From CAKVLS01 sp045638465 (lineage in GTDB: Bacteria > Bacillota > Clostridia > Christensenellales > UBA1242): 22,407 nt of DNA. The stretch covers positions 1 through 22,407 of the forward strand of contig JAZUBK010000002.1 of the NCBI GenBank assembly GCA_045638465.1. The letters are read 5' to 3'. This document shows positions 5,435 through 13,437 of the stretch, one piece after another. The notes below the pieces were generated by a model. It did no database searches, had not been told where the DNA came from, and worked only from the letters and a program-made list of their open reading frames with translations. A program made the position numbers and the translations under genes. The stretch's first letter is position 1; every line of letters begins with the position of its first letter.

Positions 5435-7798
5435 TTATCTATTTTCCGCAGCTCTAAATATTAGTGCTAGTTCGTTAGAAAATACCCTATGATTAATAGC
5501 TGTAAATGGCATAGTTTCGCCACGTGATAACATATAGTTTTTACCATCTTTTGGCATAGAGTTTAGTTTATAAAATCTTATTGAAGATACTGTTGTAGTA
5601 AAGTTTTGCTCTTCACCAAGTTTTACTCTATCAAACTCAACAACTGTCAAAAGATTTAATCTTTCATTTGCTTTAACCAAAGTGTTGTAATAGAAATCTT
5701 TGCCAAGGTCGTTTATCTTATAGGTTAGTTTTTCTAGTCTTGTTATAAATAAATTTGCACCTACAAATATACCATTAAACTTATCAACAGATACGGCGTT
5801 AGTACTAAACTCATTAACATCAAATGTAGGAATATCAAGCTGAGCAAACAATAACTCTCCAGCTAGATTTTTTACAGTGGCTACCGTGTCTTTTAGATCT
5901 AGTGGATGAACAAGTGCTACAGAATAATCTGTATCTGTCATATAACTTCCGCTTATGTGTTTGATTTGTCCCTTTTTTAGTTTGAAAGTTTCATATAGTC
6001 TATCATTTTTATATTTACCCCAAAGAAGGTTTCCAGCAACTATTTTTAGTAAATTGTGGCTCATAATATATTTTTCAAAATCTTCAAAAGTCAAAACCAT
6101 ATGACTTAAAAACATTTGATTAAACTTTTTCTTTTGCTTACTTACTTCTTTTTCGATGGCTTTTATGTATTGTTTTAGGTTAATATCTCCGCAAGTAACA
6201 TCATCTGCGATTCTACCTACCTTGCCAGTTTCGGCGTTAAATACTTTAACCTCAAGGTCAGTATCTAGTTTTATTCTTACTATTCTTCTGCCAAGGTCAA
6301 AGTTTCTCTCACCTTCTTTGTCAAGGCCAAAGTCTTCTGTTAGCATAAAGTCAATTTCGTCAATAGAAATACCTGTTACTTGAGAATAAATCTCCAAGGT
6401 CTTTTCTAGTTTCTTTACTTTCTTGATATCTACATTTTTATTAAATCTCAAATATTTGATAAAGTCGATAATTTCTGCTCTACCACTTAGTGCAAGACAT
6501 TTAAAGAAGTATTCGCTATCATTGTTTTTCAAAGTAAATAACCAGTAGATAATCTCATCATACATTTTTTCTAGCAATACTTTTGAACCAAAACAAGCAA
6601 TAAGTCTAAGAGCCCATTTGCTACTATTTAGTTTATTTCTCTCCCACGCTACATCAAATACTATATCAGCGATCTTTTCTTTTGTGTCTTTTTCGGCCCA
6701 AGAGAAATAATCTGGCATATATTTTATCAAAAGTTCATTTGATAAAGTTTTAAATGTTTCCATCATAAAGGTAGCTGACTTTGCCTCAAACTCATCAGTT
6801 AGGCCTTTATCTTCATAATATCTTCTTAGTCTTAGGCCATAAAGTCTTTCTTGAATAGTAGGGGTTGTTTCTAAAACCTTTGCTACGTATTCATCTTTAG
6901 ATGCAAATTTTGTAAATTTGTCAATCTCAAGTTCTTTTGAAACAATACGTTTTACTTTCAAAGATGGGTTGTTTTCGTAAATGCTATTTAAAAAGTTATC
7001 TACACCCCAGTCACCTTTGAACAAAAGCAATATACTTATTGCCTTATATGCTACTTCTTCGTCACTGCTATGGCAATAACCCTCTAATAGGTTAAAGGCC
7101 TCTTGCTTATATTTTGGAATATATGCTTTGATAACAGAAACACAATCAAGACTTCCATCAATATAACCTTCTAACAAATATTTCAATGTTTTGTTTGTGT
7201 CAGCCTCTAACAAATAACCAAAGCAATCGTATATCTTTTCTTTAGTGATATAAGCAAATAGTTTTTCGTGAGCAGTTTGCATATAAAGTTTAAGATATTC
7301 TTTCAAAGGTGCTTTGTAGTTAAAGCACAATGAGCTTCCATCTGCTGTCAAAATTTCTATAAAGTATGGCATCAAAAGTTCGTCAGCTATATTGCAGTAT
7401 TTGATAATCTCAACAAATCTATCAAAATATCTTTCTGATAGTGAGTATTGCTTTTGAACACTTCTGTATGTAAAGTTTCCAACATTGGCAACAAACAATC
7501 TATTAACAAAACTACATACACTTTCGAATTGGAAAGCAGCAAGTAAAATCTCAATATAGTTTTTCAATACTAGTCTATAGTCGTTTAGTTGGAATATAAC
7601 TTGGCACATTTCACCAAAGGCATTTTTATCAAATTCCGCCTTTCTTTTTTCTTTGGCAAGGGCAAAGATTTCTTTGCTATCGCCAGAGCCATACACAACA
7701 AAATTAGCAAGTTTGTTAGCTTGTTCATCTTGGTATTCTTTTTTGAAAACATCTGCAACTAACCCTTGTAGTTGCTCCATTGTCTTTAGTATAATCAT
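5435..7798 (-). CDS. DUF4132-like large protein with helical-repeat N-terminus
   Basis: This 787-residue protein is soluble, with no signal peptide or membrane span. Residues 1 to about 480 are alpha-helical and look like irregular HEAT-type repeats (for example 175-290). The C-terminal part carries a pattern I associate with DUF4132 (MolR-like): NLLWGKYKNDRLYETFKL (590-607), VALVHPLDL (629-635 region) and FAQLDIPTF (651-659). The biochemical role of DUF4132 is not established. A basic/acidic segment KEVSKQKKKFNQ (550-561) precedes the domain. The ATG at 7798 has AAAGGA 11 bases upstream. An internal ATG six codons later is less well placed. It sits in the accessory block between the small unknown gene (69 bases upstream) and the split small ORF. 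Confidence 0.6.
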   Translation of the reverse strand: MIILKTMEQLQGLVADVFKKEYQDEQANKLANFVVYGSGDSKEIFALAKEKRKAEFDKNAFGEMCQVIFQLNDYRLVLKNYIEILLAAFQFESVCSFVNRLFVANVGNFTYRSVQKQYSLSERYFDRFVEIIKYCNIADELLMPYFIEILTADGSSLCFNYKAPLKEYLKLYMQTAHEKLFAYITKEKIYDCFGYLLEADTNKTLKYLLEGYIDGSLDCVSVIKAYIPKYKQEAFNLLEGYCHSSDEEVAYKAISILLLFKGDWGVDNFLNSIYENNPSLKVKRIVSKELEIDKFTKFASKDEYVAKVLETTPTIQERLYGLRLRRYYEDKGLTDEFEAKSATFMMETFKTLSNELLIKYMPDYFSWAEKDTKEKIADIVFDVAWERNKLNSSKWALRLIACFGSKVLLEKMYDEIIYWLFTLKNNDSEYFFKCLALSGRAEIIDFIKYLRFNKNVDIKKVKKLEKTLEIYSQVTGISIDEIDFMLTEDFGLDKEGERNFDLGRRIVRIKLDTDLEVKVFNAETGKVGRIADDVTCGDINLKQYIKAIEKEVSKQKKKFNQMFLSHMVLTFEDFEKYIMSHNLLKIVAGNLLWGKYKNDRLYETFKLKKGQIKHISGSYMTDTDYSVALVHPLDLKDTVATVKNLAGELLFAQLDIPTFDVNEFSTNAVSVDKFNGIFVGANLFITRLEKLTYKINDLGKDFYYNTLVKANERLNLLTVVEFDRVKLGEEQNFTTTVSSIRFYKLNSMPKDGKNYMLSRGETMPFTAINHRVFSNELALIFRAAENR

Positions 7799-7867
7799 AT
7801 GTTTTTACGTCCTTTATTATTTACATAAAAAATATAACAAAAAACTTGTAAAAAAACAAATACTTTT

Positions 7868-8254
7868 TTATATTTTGACCAAAAAATATGCTTTTTTACC
7901 CCTAAAACCCAAACTTATTGTCAAATTACCCAATTCGGACCGACCATTCGGGCGAAAGTGTGTTTTTGTTTTTTCGGCTTTGAAAAAATCACAAATCATT
8001 TTTTTTGTTTTGTCATAAATATTTTTGCGACCATTTGGTCGAATTTTAAAGTATTTTTGGCAGAAAAAACACTGTGCTTCAAGTGGATAATACCATCCTG
8101 GGTAGCAAAAGCTAAAAGGTTTTTCATCTCCGCTTATAGCAAGTTCTACCCTGTCAGGCAACATAGCAATTATGAAACAAAGATGTTTTATTTCAAATGG
8201 CAACGGGTCATCTTCTAAAAGGCCAATAAGCCACTCTCTAAAATAGTATTCCAT
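7868..8254 (-). CDS. Small conserved protein of unknown function
   Basis: A 128-residue protein starting MEYYFREWLIGLLEDDPLP. The ATG at 8254 was chosen over one at 8275 because GGAG lies 8 bases before it and nothing precedes the other. It overlaps the 3' end of the PycTM-like gene by 17 bases, so the two are likely translated together. Aromatic and acidic residues are frequent in the first 70 positions. A CFFC pair follows YYPLEAQ. The C-terminal part is basic and contains RPNGR twice, encoded by near-identical 16-base repeats. I have a memory of similar clostridial hypothetical proteins with the EWxxGLxEDDPLP opening, but no function is known to me. No membrane span or signal peptide. Confidence 0.7.
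   Translation of the reverse strand: MEYYFREWLIGLLEDDPLPFEIKHLCFIIAMLPDRVELAISGDEKPFSFCYPGWYYPLEAQCFFCQKYFKIRPNGRKNIYDKTKKMICDFFKAEKTKTHFRPNGRSELGNLTISLGFRGKKAYFLVKI
7941..8043. repeat. Near-identical 16-base repeat pair inside the small unknown gene
   Basis: CGACCATTCGGGCGAA (7941-7956) recurs as CGACCATTTGGTCGAA (8028-8043), differing at two positions, 87 bases apart and in the same reading frame. Each encodes RPNGR. The second copy is almost a perfect palindrome (CGACCA, two bases, TGGTCG). Confidence 0.6.
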
Positions 8255-8756
8255 CAAACCCGCTCCAAAAACCATTGAAAAACATTATCCCTAAACTTAT
8301 AAACAAAAACCTAAGGCTTACATTAAACAACCTATATTTCGTTGATGTTCGCTGGGCGGTGGTCAAAATGCTTTTTGCAAGGTCTATCTCAAAACTATCT
8401 GGAGTATACCCCTTTGGAAAATCATAAGCCTTTGATATTTCGTCTAGATACTGCAAAGGAGAAAAAGATTTAATATCATTAAAATACATATAGTTTACAA
8501 TTTCTTTTTTCTTCTCTCTTTCGCTTAGGATAATTAGTTTGCTACTCACAGCTAGAAAACTAAACACCAAAGCAACAAGACAAAACCCAAGAGCAACAAT
8601 AGACGTTATTTTTATCAAAAGCACAGGACTTACAACAAAGTTTATGATAACCACTGCAAGAGCACTTATAAGTGCAATACTTATGCTATGTTTTGTCTCG
8701 GCTAGTTTTTGATGCTCTTGCATCTGAGATAAAATATATTTTAGAAGTTGTTTCAT
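8238..8756 (-). CDS. PycTM/DUF5706-like membrane protein
   Basis: This 172-residue protein starts with an amphipathic helix carrying EHQKLAETKHS (14-24). Two adjacent membrane segments follow (about 26-45 and 49-70), then a soluble stretch with YMYFNDIKSFSPLQYLDEI (89-107) and DLAKSILTTAQRTSTKYRLF (125-144), then a third membrane segment (about 145-163). This arrangement matches the PycTM (DUF5706) family, which includes the membrane effectors of Pycsar antiphage systems activated by cyclic pyrimidines. Many members are stand-alone and uncharacterised. It begins 4 bases after the SpoIVFB-like gene stop with no clear ribosome binding site, so translation is probably coupled. A nucleotide cyclase lies 4.8 kb downstream on the same strand but in a separate unit. 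The effector role is an inference. Confidence 0.6.
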   Translation of the reverse strand: MKQLLKYILSQMQEHQKLAETKHSISIALISALAVVIINFVVSPVLLIKITSIVALGFCLVALVFSFLAVSSKLIILSEREKKKEIVNYMYFNDIKSFSPLQYLDEISKAYDFPKGYTPDSFEIDLAKSILTTAQRTSTKYRLFNVSLRFLFISLGIMFFNGFWSGFDGILF

Positions 8757-8760
8757 AATA

Positions 8761-9594
8761 TCATTTTTGACAAATTTGATTTTTCAATACGATAGTTTTT
8801 AGGGTGGTAGTTGATGGCACATTTTCAAATATTGATTTTAATTGGCTTTCATATATTGTGCCTATAATCTCTCCTCCCTCCAAAATCAAAAAAATTCCAA
8901 AGTAGTTTGGTGTTACAAACGGTAGCAATTTAAATAGCGGCAGCAAACTATCAACAACATAAGTTTTTGATTTGATAACCGCTTTTGACTTTTTATCACA
9001 ATACAAAAGGTAATCATACTTTGGACTTTTTGAAAAACTAAATATTGATAAAAACAAAAATACAGCTATCATCAATATAGAAACATTAAAGCCAAAAACA
9101 AAAAACAAGGCAGTAAATAAAAAAGAAAAGCAAAGATTTATAATAACAAAAACTTTCTTTTGTAAACTTTCAGCAAAAAACTCTTTTAATACTCTTCCTC
9201 CATCAAGCGGAAAACATGGCAACAGGTTAAATAACCCCGTTACTACATTTGCTTCAAAAAAAACTTTGGTCATAACATAAGTTTGAGGAAATACCCACCA
9301 AATCGCCATCAAAATTACTGCAAGTCCAAAATTTACACAAGGCCCCGCTAAAGCAATTTTTATACTATCAAGTTTTTCTATGCTACTATTATCAATATTG
9401 AGGCATATACCAAAAGGGGCTAAAGTAATATTGCTAAGTCTATAACCTAGTTTTTCGGCAACAATAGCATGGGAATACTCATGTATAAACAAAACAAGTA
9501 TATAATTGAGCAAAAAAAATCCCCTGCCCAAAAACATAATAAAAATAATATAAACTATAAAAGCAAGACTTATATTTATTTTTACTTTTGGCAA
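8761..9594 (-). CDS. SpoIVFB-like M50 site-2 intramembrane protease
   Basis: This 277-residue multi-span membrane zinc protease cuts substrates within the membrane. In sporulating Firmicutes SpoIVFB activates sigma-K. The zinc motif is HEYSH (38-42) in a membrane segment. The third ligand is D131 in NLLPCFPLDGGR, the standard site-2 protease signature. About 100 C-terminal residues after the core are less conserved and end in a small beta-rich domain. Translation probably starts at TTG (9594), since AGGAG lies 6 bases upstream and no ATG is nearby. It follows minE by 16 bases. The position after minD/minE matches the minCD-spoIVFAB order of Bacillus, although no spoIVFA is seen. Whether the substrate is a sigma factor cannot be told. 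Confidence 0.85.
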   Translation of the reverse strand: MPKVKINISLAFIVYIIFIMFLGRGFFLLNYILVLFIHEYSHAIVAEKLGYRLSNITLAPFGICLNIDNSSIEKLDSIKIALAGPCVNFGLAVILMAIWWVFPQTYVMTKVFFEANVVTGLFNLLPCFPLDGGRVLKEFFAESLQKKVFVIINLCFSFLFTALFFVFGFNVSILMIAVFLFLSIFSFSKSPKYDYLLYCDKKSKAVIKSKTYVVDSLLPLFKLLPFVTPNYFGIFLILEGGEIIGTIYESQLKSIFENVPSTTTLKTIVLKNQICQK

Positions 9595-9610
9595 GGGAAA
9601 CTCCTTTTTT

Positions 9611-9850
9611 TTAATTTATATGAAGTCCGATATCCTTTATATGACTAACTTTACCTTTTATACAAAAGTTATAACCACCGTTTTTTTCAAGGTTGAAACA
9701 AACAGACACGCTGTCTTCTATTATTGTTGCGTATTCTTCTAAAACCTTGATAATATCGCTTTTTATTATCTTTTGGATAGCAGCCGATGGCAAATCTTTG
9801 TTACAAATCAAAATCTTTCTCAATCTATTTAAAGTAAGACTTTCACTCAT
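9611..9850 (-). CDS. minE: Cell-division topological factor MinE, short form
   Basis: A 79-residue protein that would stimulate MinD ATPase and release it from the membrane. It has the MinE layout: a helical anti-Min segment around RLRKILICNKD (9-19), then SDIIKVLEEYATI (31-43), corresponding to the canonical L-K-x-x-I-x-x-V-I-x-K-Y, then the beta-strand DSVSVCFNLEK (46-56) and a closing strand. It is slightly shorter than the usual 85-90 residues. Its ATG follows the minD stop by one base and the AGGAGA ribosome binding site lies inside minD. The place directly after minD supports the call. Confidence 0.8.
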   Translation of the reverse strand: MSESLTLNRLRKILICNKDLPSAAIQKIIKSDIIKVLEEYATIIEDSVSVCFNLEKNGGYNFCIKGKVSHIKDIGLHIN

Positions 9851-9851
9851 A

Positions 9852-10637
9852 TTATGCTCTCCTTTTTAGTTCTTGGCGAAGTTTTCCTAAAAAACCTCTA
9901 TATTTTTTTGTGTAATCGAATATTTCACCACTACCTTTTTCCACACACATAGCCAAAAGTTCAAAAGACTTTGAGGCGTTGTTTGTCGAAGAAGAAACAA
10001 CACCTTCGCTAGATAACAAATCATCATCTGGAATAACCCCCATAAGATTTTGAGAAATTGCCTTACATATTTCTATCGGGTCAAGCATATCTTTTGACAA
10101 AACCATATCTCCACGCACCCTATTTACTACAATACCAAGCAATTTTATGCTGTTATTTTCTAGGACGTCTATTGTTTTGTCTGCATCTCTTAGGCTAGAT
10201 ATATGCGGAGTTGCGACAACTATCGATTCATTTGCCATTGATATTGCCCTTTCAAATGGAGTGTCAAGTCCCGCAGGACAATCAATTAGGATATAATCAA
10301 AACTCTCATCTAGATCAGCGACCAACTTTTGAAGTTTGTAAATATCTAAGTCGTTTTTTCCGATGGTATGAACCGACGGCATAACAAATAATGTTGGGTT
10401 GTCAAAATCACGTATTAAAGCTTGTTTTACTCTACATTTTCCTTGCAAAACGTCTATCAGGTCAAATACTACTTTATTTTCTACCCCCATTACTACATCT
10501 AAGTTGTTTAGGCCAATGTCAACATCTATAAGCAGTACTCTTTTGCCCAGTTTTGCAAGTTTTATTCCTAGGTTAGCACAAACAGATGTTTTGCCAACGC
10601 CACCTTTACCACTTGTTATAACTATCCTTCTTGCCAT
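9852..10637 (-). CDS. minD: Septum-site ATPase MinD
   Basis: This is a 261-residue membrane-associated ATPase that positions the division site. It shows the deviant Walker A motif SGKGGVGKT (9-17) with signature lysine K11 and K16, the Walker A' aspartates in LIDVDIGLNNLD (D38, D40), and Walker B ILIDCPAG (D119). The C-terminus GFLGKLRQELKRRA is an amphipathic helix of the type that binds MinD to the membrane, which distinguishes it from ParA and FlhG. The ATG is preceded by GAGGTG. It is the first gene of the minD-minE-spoIVFB-like-PycTM-like-small unknown run, with only 1 to 16 bases or overlaps between genes. No minC is in the window. Confidence 0.93.
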   Translation of the reverse strand: MARRIVITSGKGGVGKTSVCANLGIKLAKLGKRVLLIDVDIGLNNLDVVMGVENKVVFDLIDVLQGKCRVKQALIRDFDNPTLFVMPSVHTIGKNDLDIYKLQKLVADLDESFDYILIDCPAGLDTPFERAISMANESIVVATPHISSLRDADKTIDVLENNSIKLLGIVVNRVRGDMVLSKDMLDPIEICKAISQNLMGVIPDDDLLSSEGVVSSSTNNASKSFELLAMCVEKGSGEIFDYTKKYRGFLGKLRQELKRRA

Positions 10638-10670
10638 ATATTCACCTCTAAGATATGATAATTTTTTAAT

Positions 10671-10705
10671 AAAAAAAAGTAAAGGGAGGATAATCCTTCC
10701 TTTAC
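10671..10705 (-). terminator. Terminator of the MreB-family gene
   Basis: A 12-bp stem with one G-U wobble (10679-10690 with 10694-10705, 3-base loop) is followed on the minus strand by eight T residues (10678-10671). It ends the mreB-like transcript before minD. A weak -35/-10 pair for minD (TTTACT 10678-10683 and TATCAT 10655-10660, 17 bases apart) overlaps its U-tract and is only tentative. Confidence 0.85.
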
Positions 10706-10728
10706 ACTTTTGACAAAATATAACAATA

Positions 10729-11739
10729 TTAGTTTTCTCTCAATATCTTTTCAAGCAAAAACTCATCAGATATTAATTTACCCGCACCCAAAATGACTGA
10801 ATTAACTGCGGTATCAGGAACTTTGACAGATAGGTTTAGAGATTTTCTAAAGTAGTTTTCAAGCCCTGTGATTTGACTACCACCACCAGAGATTACAACT
10901 CCTGATTCTGTAATGTCAGCTACAATATCTGGTTTGCAGGTGTTAATAATGCCGTTTATTGCCTTAATTATATCATCATAAAAGGTGGAAACCGCTATGC
11001 TTATTTGTTTTGCATTAACAACTTCTGTTACGGGTCTACTACTGCTAATATCCGCCCCACCAAATTCAATACAACTACGGTCATTTTCGTACAAACTTGC
11101 AACTTCTTGTTTTATCTTTTCGGCAGTTGTTTCGCTTATATTAATGTTAAATAAATCTTTTACATATTCAATAATTGCAGTATCCATAAGTTTGCCACCT
11201 ACAGAAATCATACAACCATTAACTATACTATCAAGACCTACTACAGCAATTTCAGTCTTTCCGCCACCAATATTAACAACAAGAGAGCCTCTTGATTGGC
11301 TTGTTTTCACATCATCACCGATAGCCGATGCCAAAATAGCAGGAACTAGATATATCCTACCGATATTTGCCCCATACATAACTTTTTCGTAATCGGCAAT
11401 TTCTTCACTAGTAAGACCGCAAGGCACGGTTACTACCGCTCTGATTTTTGGTCTTATAAGGGTATTTGGCACGATCTTTGCCAAAAATTGCGAAAGCATC
11501 TCTATACAAAGATCAACATTTTTTATAATACCCTCTACCACAGGAAAGACAATGGCGGTATTAACGCCAGTACGCCCCTGCATCTTCTTTGCCTTAGCGC
11601 CTACTTCTTTTATTTTATTTCCTTTGGTTGTTTTTTGTAAACAAACAGCTGTTGGTTCACGCAAAACAATACCGCTACCTTTTTTGAATATGGTAGTATA
11701 GCAACTACCCATATCAATTGCAATATCTACTACAGCCAT
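10729..11739 (-). CDS. mreB: MreB-family bacterial actin
   Basis: A 336-residue actin-like ATPase that polymerises under the membrane and guides cell-wall synthesis. The actin-fold nucleotide motifs are clear: phosphate-1 IDMGSCYTTIF (8-18), phosphate-2 VVNIGGGKTEIAVV (about 153-166), and the adenosine motif GVVISGGGSQITGLE near the C-terminal end. KMQGRTGVN matches the MreB GRTP region but is altered, and phosphate-1 differs from the usual DLGTANT, so this may be a paralogue (Mbl- or MreBH-like) rather than the main MreB. It has its own promoter and terminator and is not followed by mreC or mreD. GAGG lies 7 bases before the ATG. Confidence 0.87.
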   Translation of the reverse strand: MAVVDIAIDMGSCYTTIFKKGSGIVLREPTAVCLQKTTKGNKIKEVGAKAKKMQGRTGVNTAIVFPVVEGIIKNVDLCIEMLSQFLAKIVPNTLIRPKIRAVVTVPCGLTSEEIADYEKVMYGANIGRIYLVPAILASAIGDDVKTSQSRGSLVVNIGGGKTEIAVVGLDSIVNGCMISVGGKLMDTAIIEYVKDLFNINISETTAEKIKQEVASLYENDRSCIEFGGADISSSRPVTEVVNAKQISIAVSTFYDDIIKAINGIINTCKPDIVADITESGVVISGGGSQITGLENYFRKSLNLSVKVPDTAVNSVILGAGKLISDEFLLEKILREN

Positions 11740-11757
11740 ATTATATCCTCTATTTTT

Positions 11758-11786
11758 AATATATCAATAAAAAAACTATAACGCAA
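11758..11786 (-). promoter_or_regulatory. Putative promoter of the MreB-family gene
   Basis: TATATT (11758-11763) is 17 bases from TTGCGT (11781-11786). The -10 is good, the -35 matches consensus only in its first three bases. It lies between the upstream terminator and the ribosome binding site. Confidence 0.5.
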
Positions 11787-11823
11787 CTTTTTTAACCAAT
11801 TTTACCTAGTTTTTGTGCCAAAA

Positions 11824-11858
11824 AATAAAAAAAGACTATCATTTTGATAGTCTTTTTT
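11824..11858. terminator. Terminator after the Ppx/GppA-like gene
   Basis: A 10-bp stem AAAGACTATC (11831-11840) pairs with 11846-11855 around a 5-base loop. Long A- and T-tracts flank it. It starts 6 bases from the end of the Ppx/GppA-like gene, which it ends. Confidence 0.92.
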
Positions 11859-11860
11859 GA

Positions 11861-13375
11861 TTATAGAACTTCCAAACTCTTACCATATGCTTTTCTGAAA
11901 TCTGCACCAGCTTTGGTTGCTTCTTTGATTTCGATTTGAGCATCTTGAGTTACTATTGTTTTCATAATAACAGAATCACCCAAAACATCGCAACTGATAT
12001 CTTGAACAACACTTCTATGTGTTTTGTCCAAAGCCTCAGCAATTCTTACGATGATAGCAAGTTTTTTAATTGCTTGTAGGTCTTCTTCTAGTAACATATC
12101 TTTATACTTAATCCATTCAGCAAGGCTAAATTCGTTAGAGTCTTGGCAAGAACAAACAAATGCTGCAAGTACGATTTCTCTTTGAGTCGCACCAAAAATT
12201 TCTGAATTGATTATGATATGGAAGCTATTTTTCTCGTGATTGTAGAATTTGATTCTCTCGCCACTATTGTATAGGGCTGAAGCAATCCTCAATACTTTCA
12301 AATAACCTCTTGATAGTTTGTGCAATACTTTTAGTTGTCTAAATAGTATTAGGGCAAGTTCGCCAACTTGTTTAGAGTTGCTACCCTCTTTGTCGTAAAA
12401 TAGGTTTATTGTCTCTAGGCTATATCCTAGCAAATCAGAAATTGGTTTTTCGTTTGTGATAGGAACAGCATAGTTTAGAACAAGGCCTTCTTTAATGTCT
12501 TTTTCTGAAACAATAAACTTATCTGCCTTCATAGCTTCTAGACATGCTTTGATGATGCAAATGCTACTTGCAAGCATATCTGCTCTATCGCTAGAAATAC
12601 CTTTGATCTTTTTGGTTTTGTCAAGGTCTAGGCCTTTGATCAAGTCATATACGCCATCAAAGTCTGCTTTTGTCATTGGATAGTTATGTACAAGATCTAT
12701 TGGATATTTCTTCAACTTTCTGCTAAGTTTACCTACATTGCAAAAAGCAGAACCAGCACCGATAAATACAAACTCTTCATCAATATCTTTTAGCCAAGTT
12801 TGACTCTTTAACTCTTGTCTAAACAACTCTACCATTCTTGTACAAACTGTTTCTGGAGATTCTTTACCATTTTCGAATAGTTGTGACAATGTATAAGAAC
12901 CCATAGGAATAGTTATTTTGTTTAGGATATTTCTTCTGTTGTAATGGATAAGATTTGTACAACTTCCTTTAACGTTAATGATAACGCCTTTTGGTATATC
13001 AAGAGTATTGACAATACCTGTATACAAAGCCATAAGTTCTTCGTCCTCAGTCAAAACTCTAAACTTAAATCCGCAAGTATTGTAAATTTCTTCAAAGAAA
13101 CTTCTTTGATTTTTTAACTCTTTGATTGTATGAACAGCAACTGCAATTACATTTGTAATTTTGTTAACATCACACATAACCTTAAACATCTTCAAAACAG
13201 AAATAGCTTCTGCAATACGTGCAGATTTGATAAAGCCATCTTGTTCCATATCTTGTCCTATTTTTACAGTTTCTGACATTTCGTCAAAAACAACAAAATT
13301 GCCCTCTGGCATAACGTTTGCCAAAATCAAGTCAATTTTTGTAGTTCCAAGATTAATTACCGCAACCTTTTCCAA
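11861..13375 (-). CDS. Ppx/GppA-family protein with degenerate active site
   Basis: A 504-residue protein with the two-domain Ppx/GppA layout: an ASKHA-type exopolyphosphatase/pppGpp phosphatase domain (about 1-305) and an HD-like helical C-terminal domain (about 330-500). Key residues are changed. The first phosphate loop, normally D-x-G-S-N, reads NLGTTK with N8. The second, normally DIGGGS, reads NVKGSC (134-139). The HD motif region reads LYNSGERI (Y369, N370) instead of a His-Asp pair. LTEDEEL (108-114) and SDRADML (262-268) are still recognisable. It may bind a ligand without hydrolysing polyphosphate, or be a divergent enzyme. The start is TTG at 13375 with GGAG 8 bases upstream. It is transcribed alone. 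Confidence 0.75.
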   Translation of the reverse strand: MEKVAVINLGTTKIDLILANVMPEGNFVVFDEMSETVKIGQDMEQDGFIKSARIAEAISVLKMFKVMCDVNKITNVIAVAVHTIKELKNQRSFFEEIYNTCGFKFRVLTEDEELMALYTGIVNTLDIPKGVIINVKGSCTNLIHYNRRNILNKITIPMGSYTLSQLFENGKESPETVCTRMVELFRQELKSQTWLKDIDEEFVFIGAGSAFCNVGKLSRKLKKYPIDLVHNYPMTKADFDGVYDLIKGLDLDKTKKIKGISSDRADMLASSICIIKACLEAMKADKFIVSEKDIKEGLVLNYAVPITNEKPISDLLGYSLETINLFYDKEGSNSKQVGELALILFRQLKVLHKLSRGYLKVLRIASALYNSGERIKFYNHEKNSFHIIINSEIFGATQREIVLAAFVCSCQDSNEFSLAEWIKYKDMLLEEDLQAIKKLAIIVRIAEALDKTHRSVVQDISCDVLGDSVIMKTIVTQDAQIEIKEATKAGADFRKAYGKSLEVL

Positions 13376-13408
13376 AAGTATGTCTCCTTAATAATTTTCT
13401 GATAATTG

Positions 13409-13437
13409 ATTATAGCACATACAAAACAATTTGTATA
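13409..13437 (-). promoter_or_regulatory. Promoter of the Ppx/GppA-like gene
   Basis: A perfect TATAAT (13409-13414) with an upstream TGC (extended -10) is 17 bases from TATACA (13432-13437). Confidence 0.7.

Noticed and set aside
7958..8218. Plus-strand open frame opposite the small unknown gene
   Set aside because: The minus frame has a good ribosome binding site and overlaps the preceding gene in operon style. The plus frame has neither.
10985..11392. Plus-strand 135-codon frame inside the MreB-family gene
   Set aside because: It is a shadow of the highly conserved actin-fold coding sequence on the other strand.
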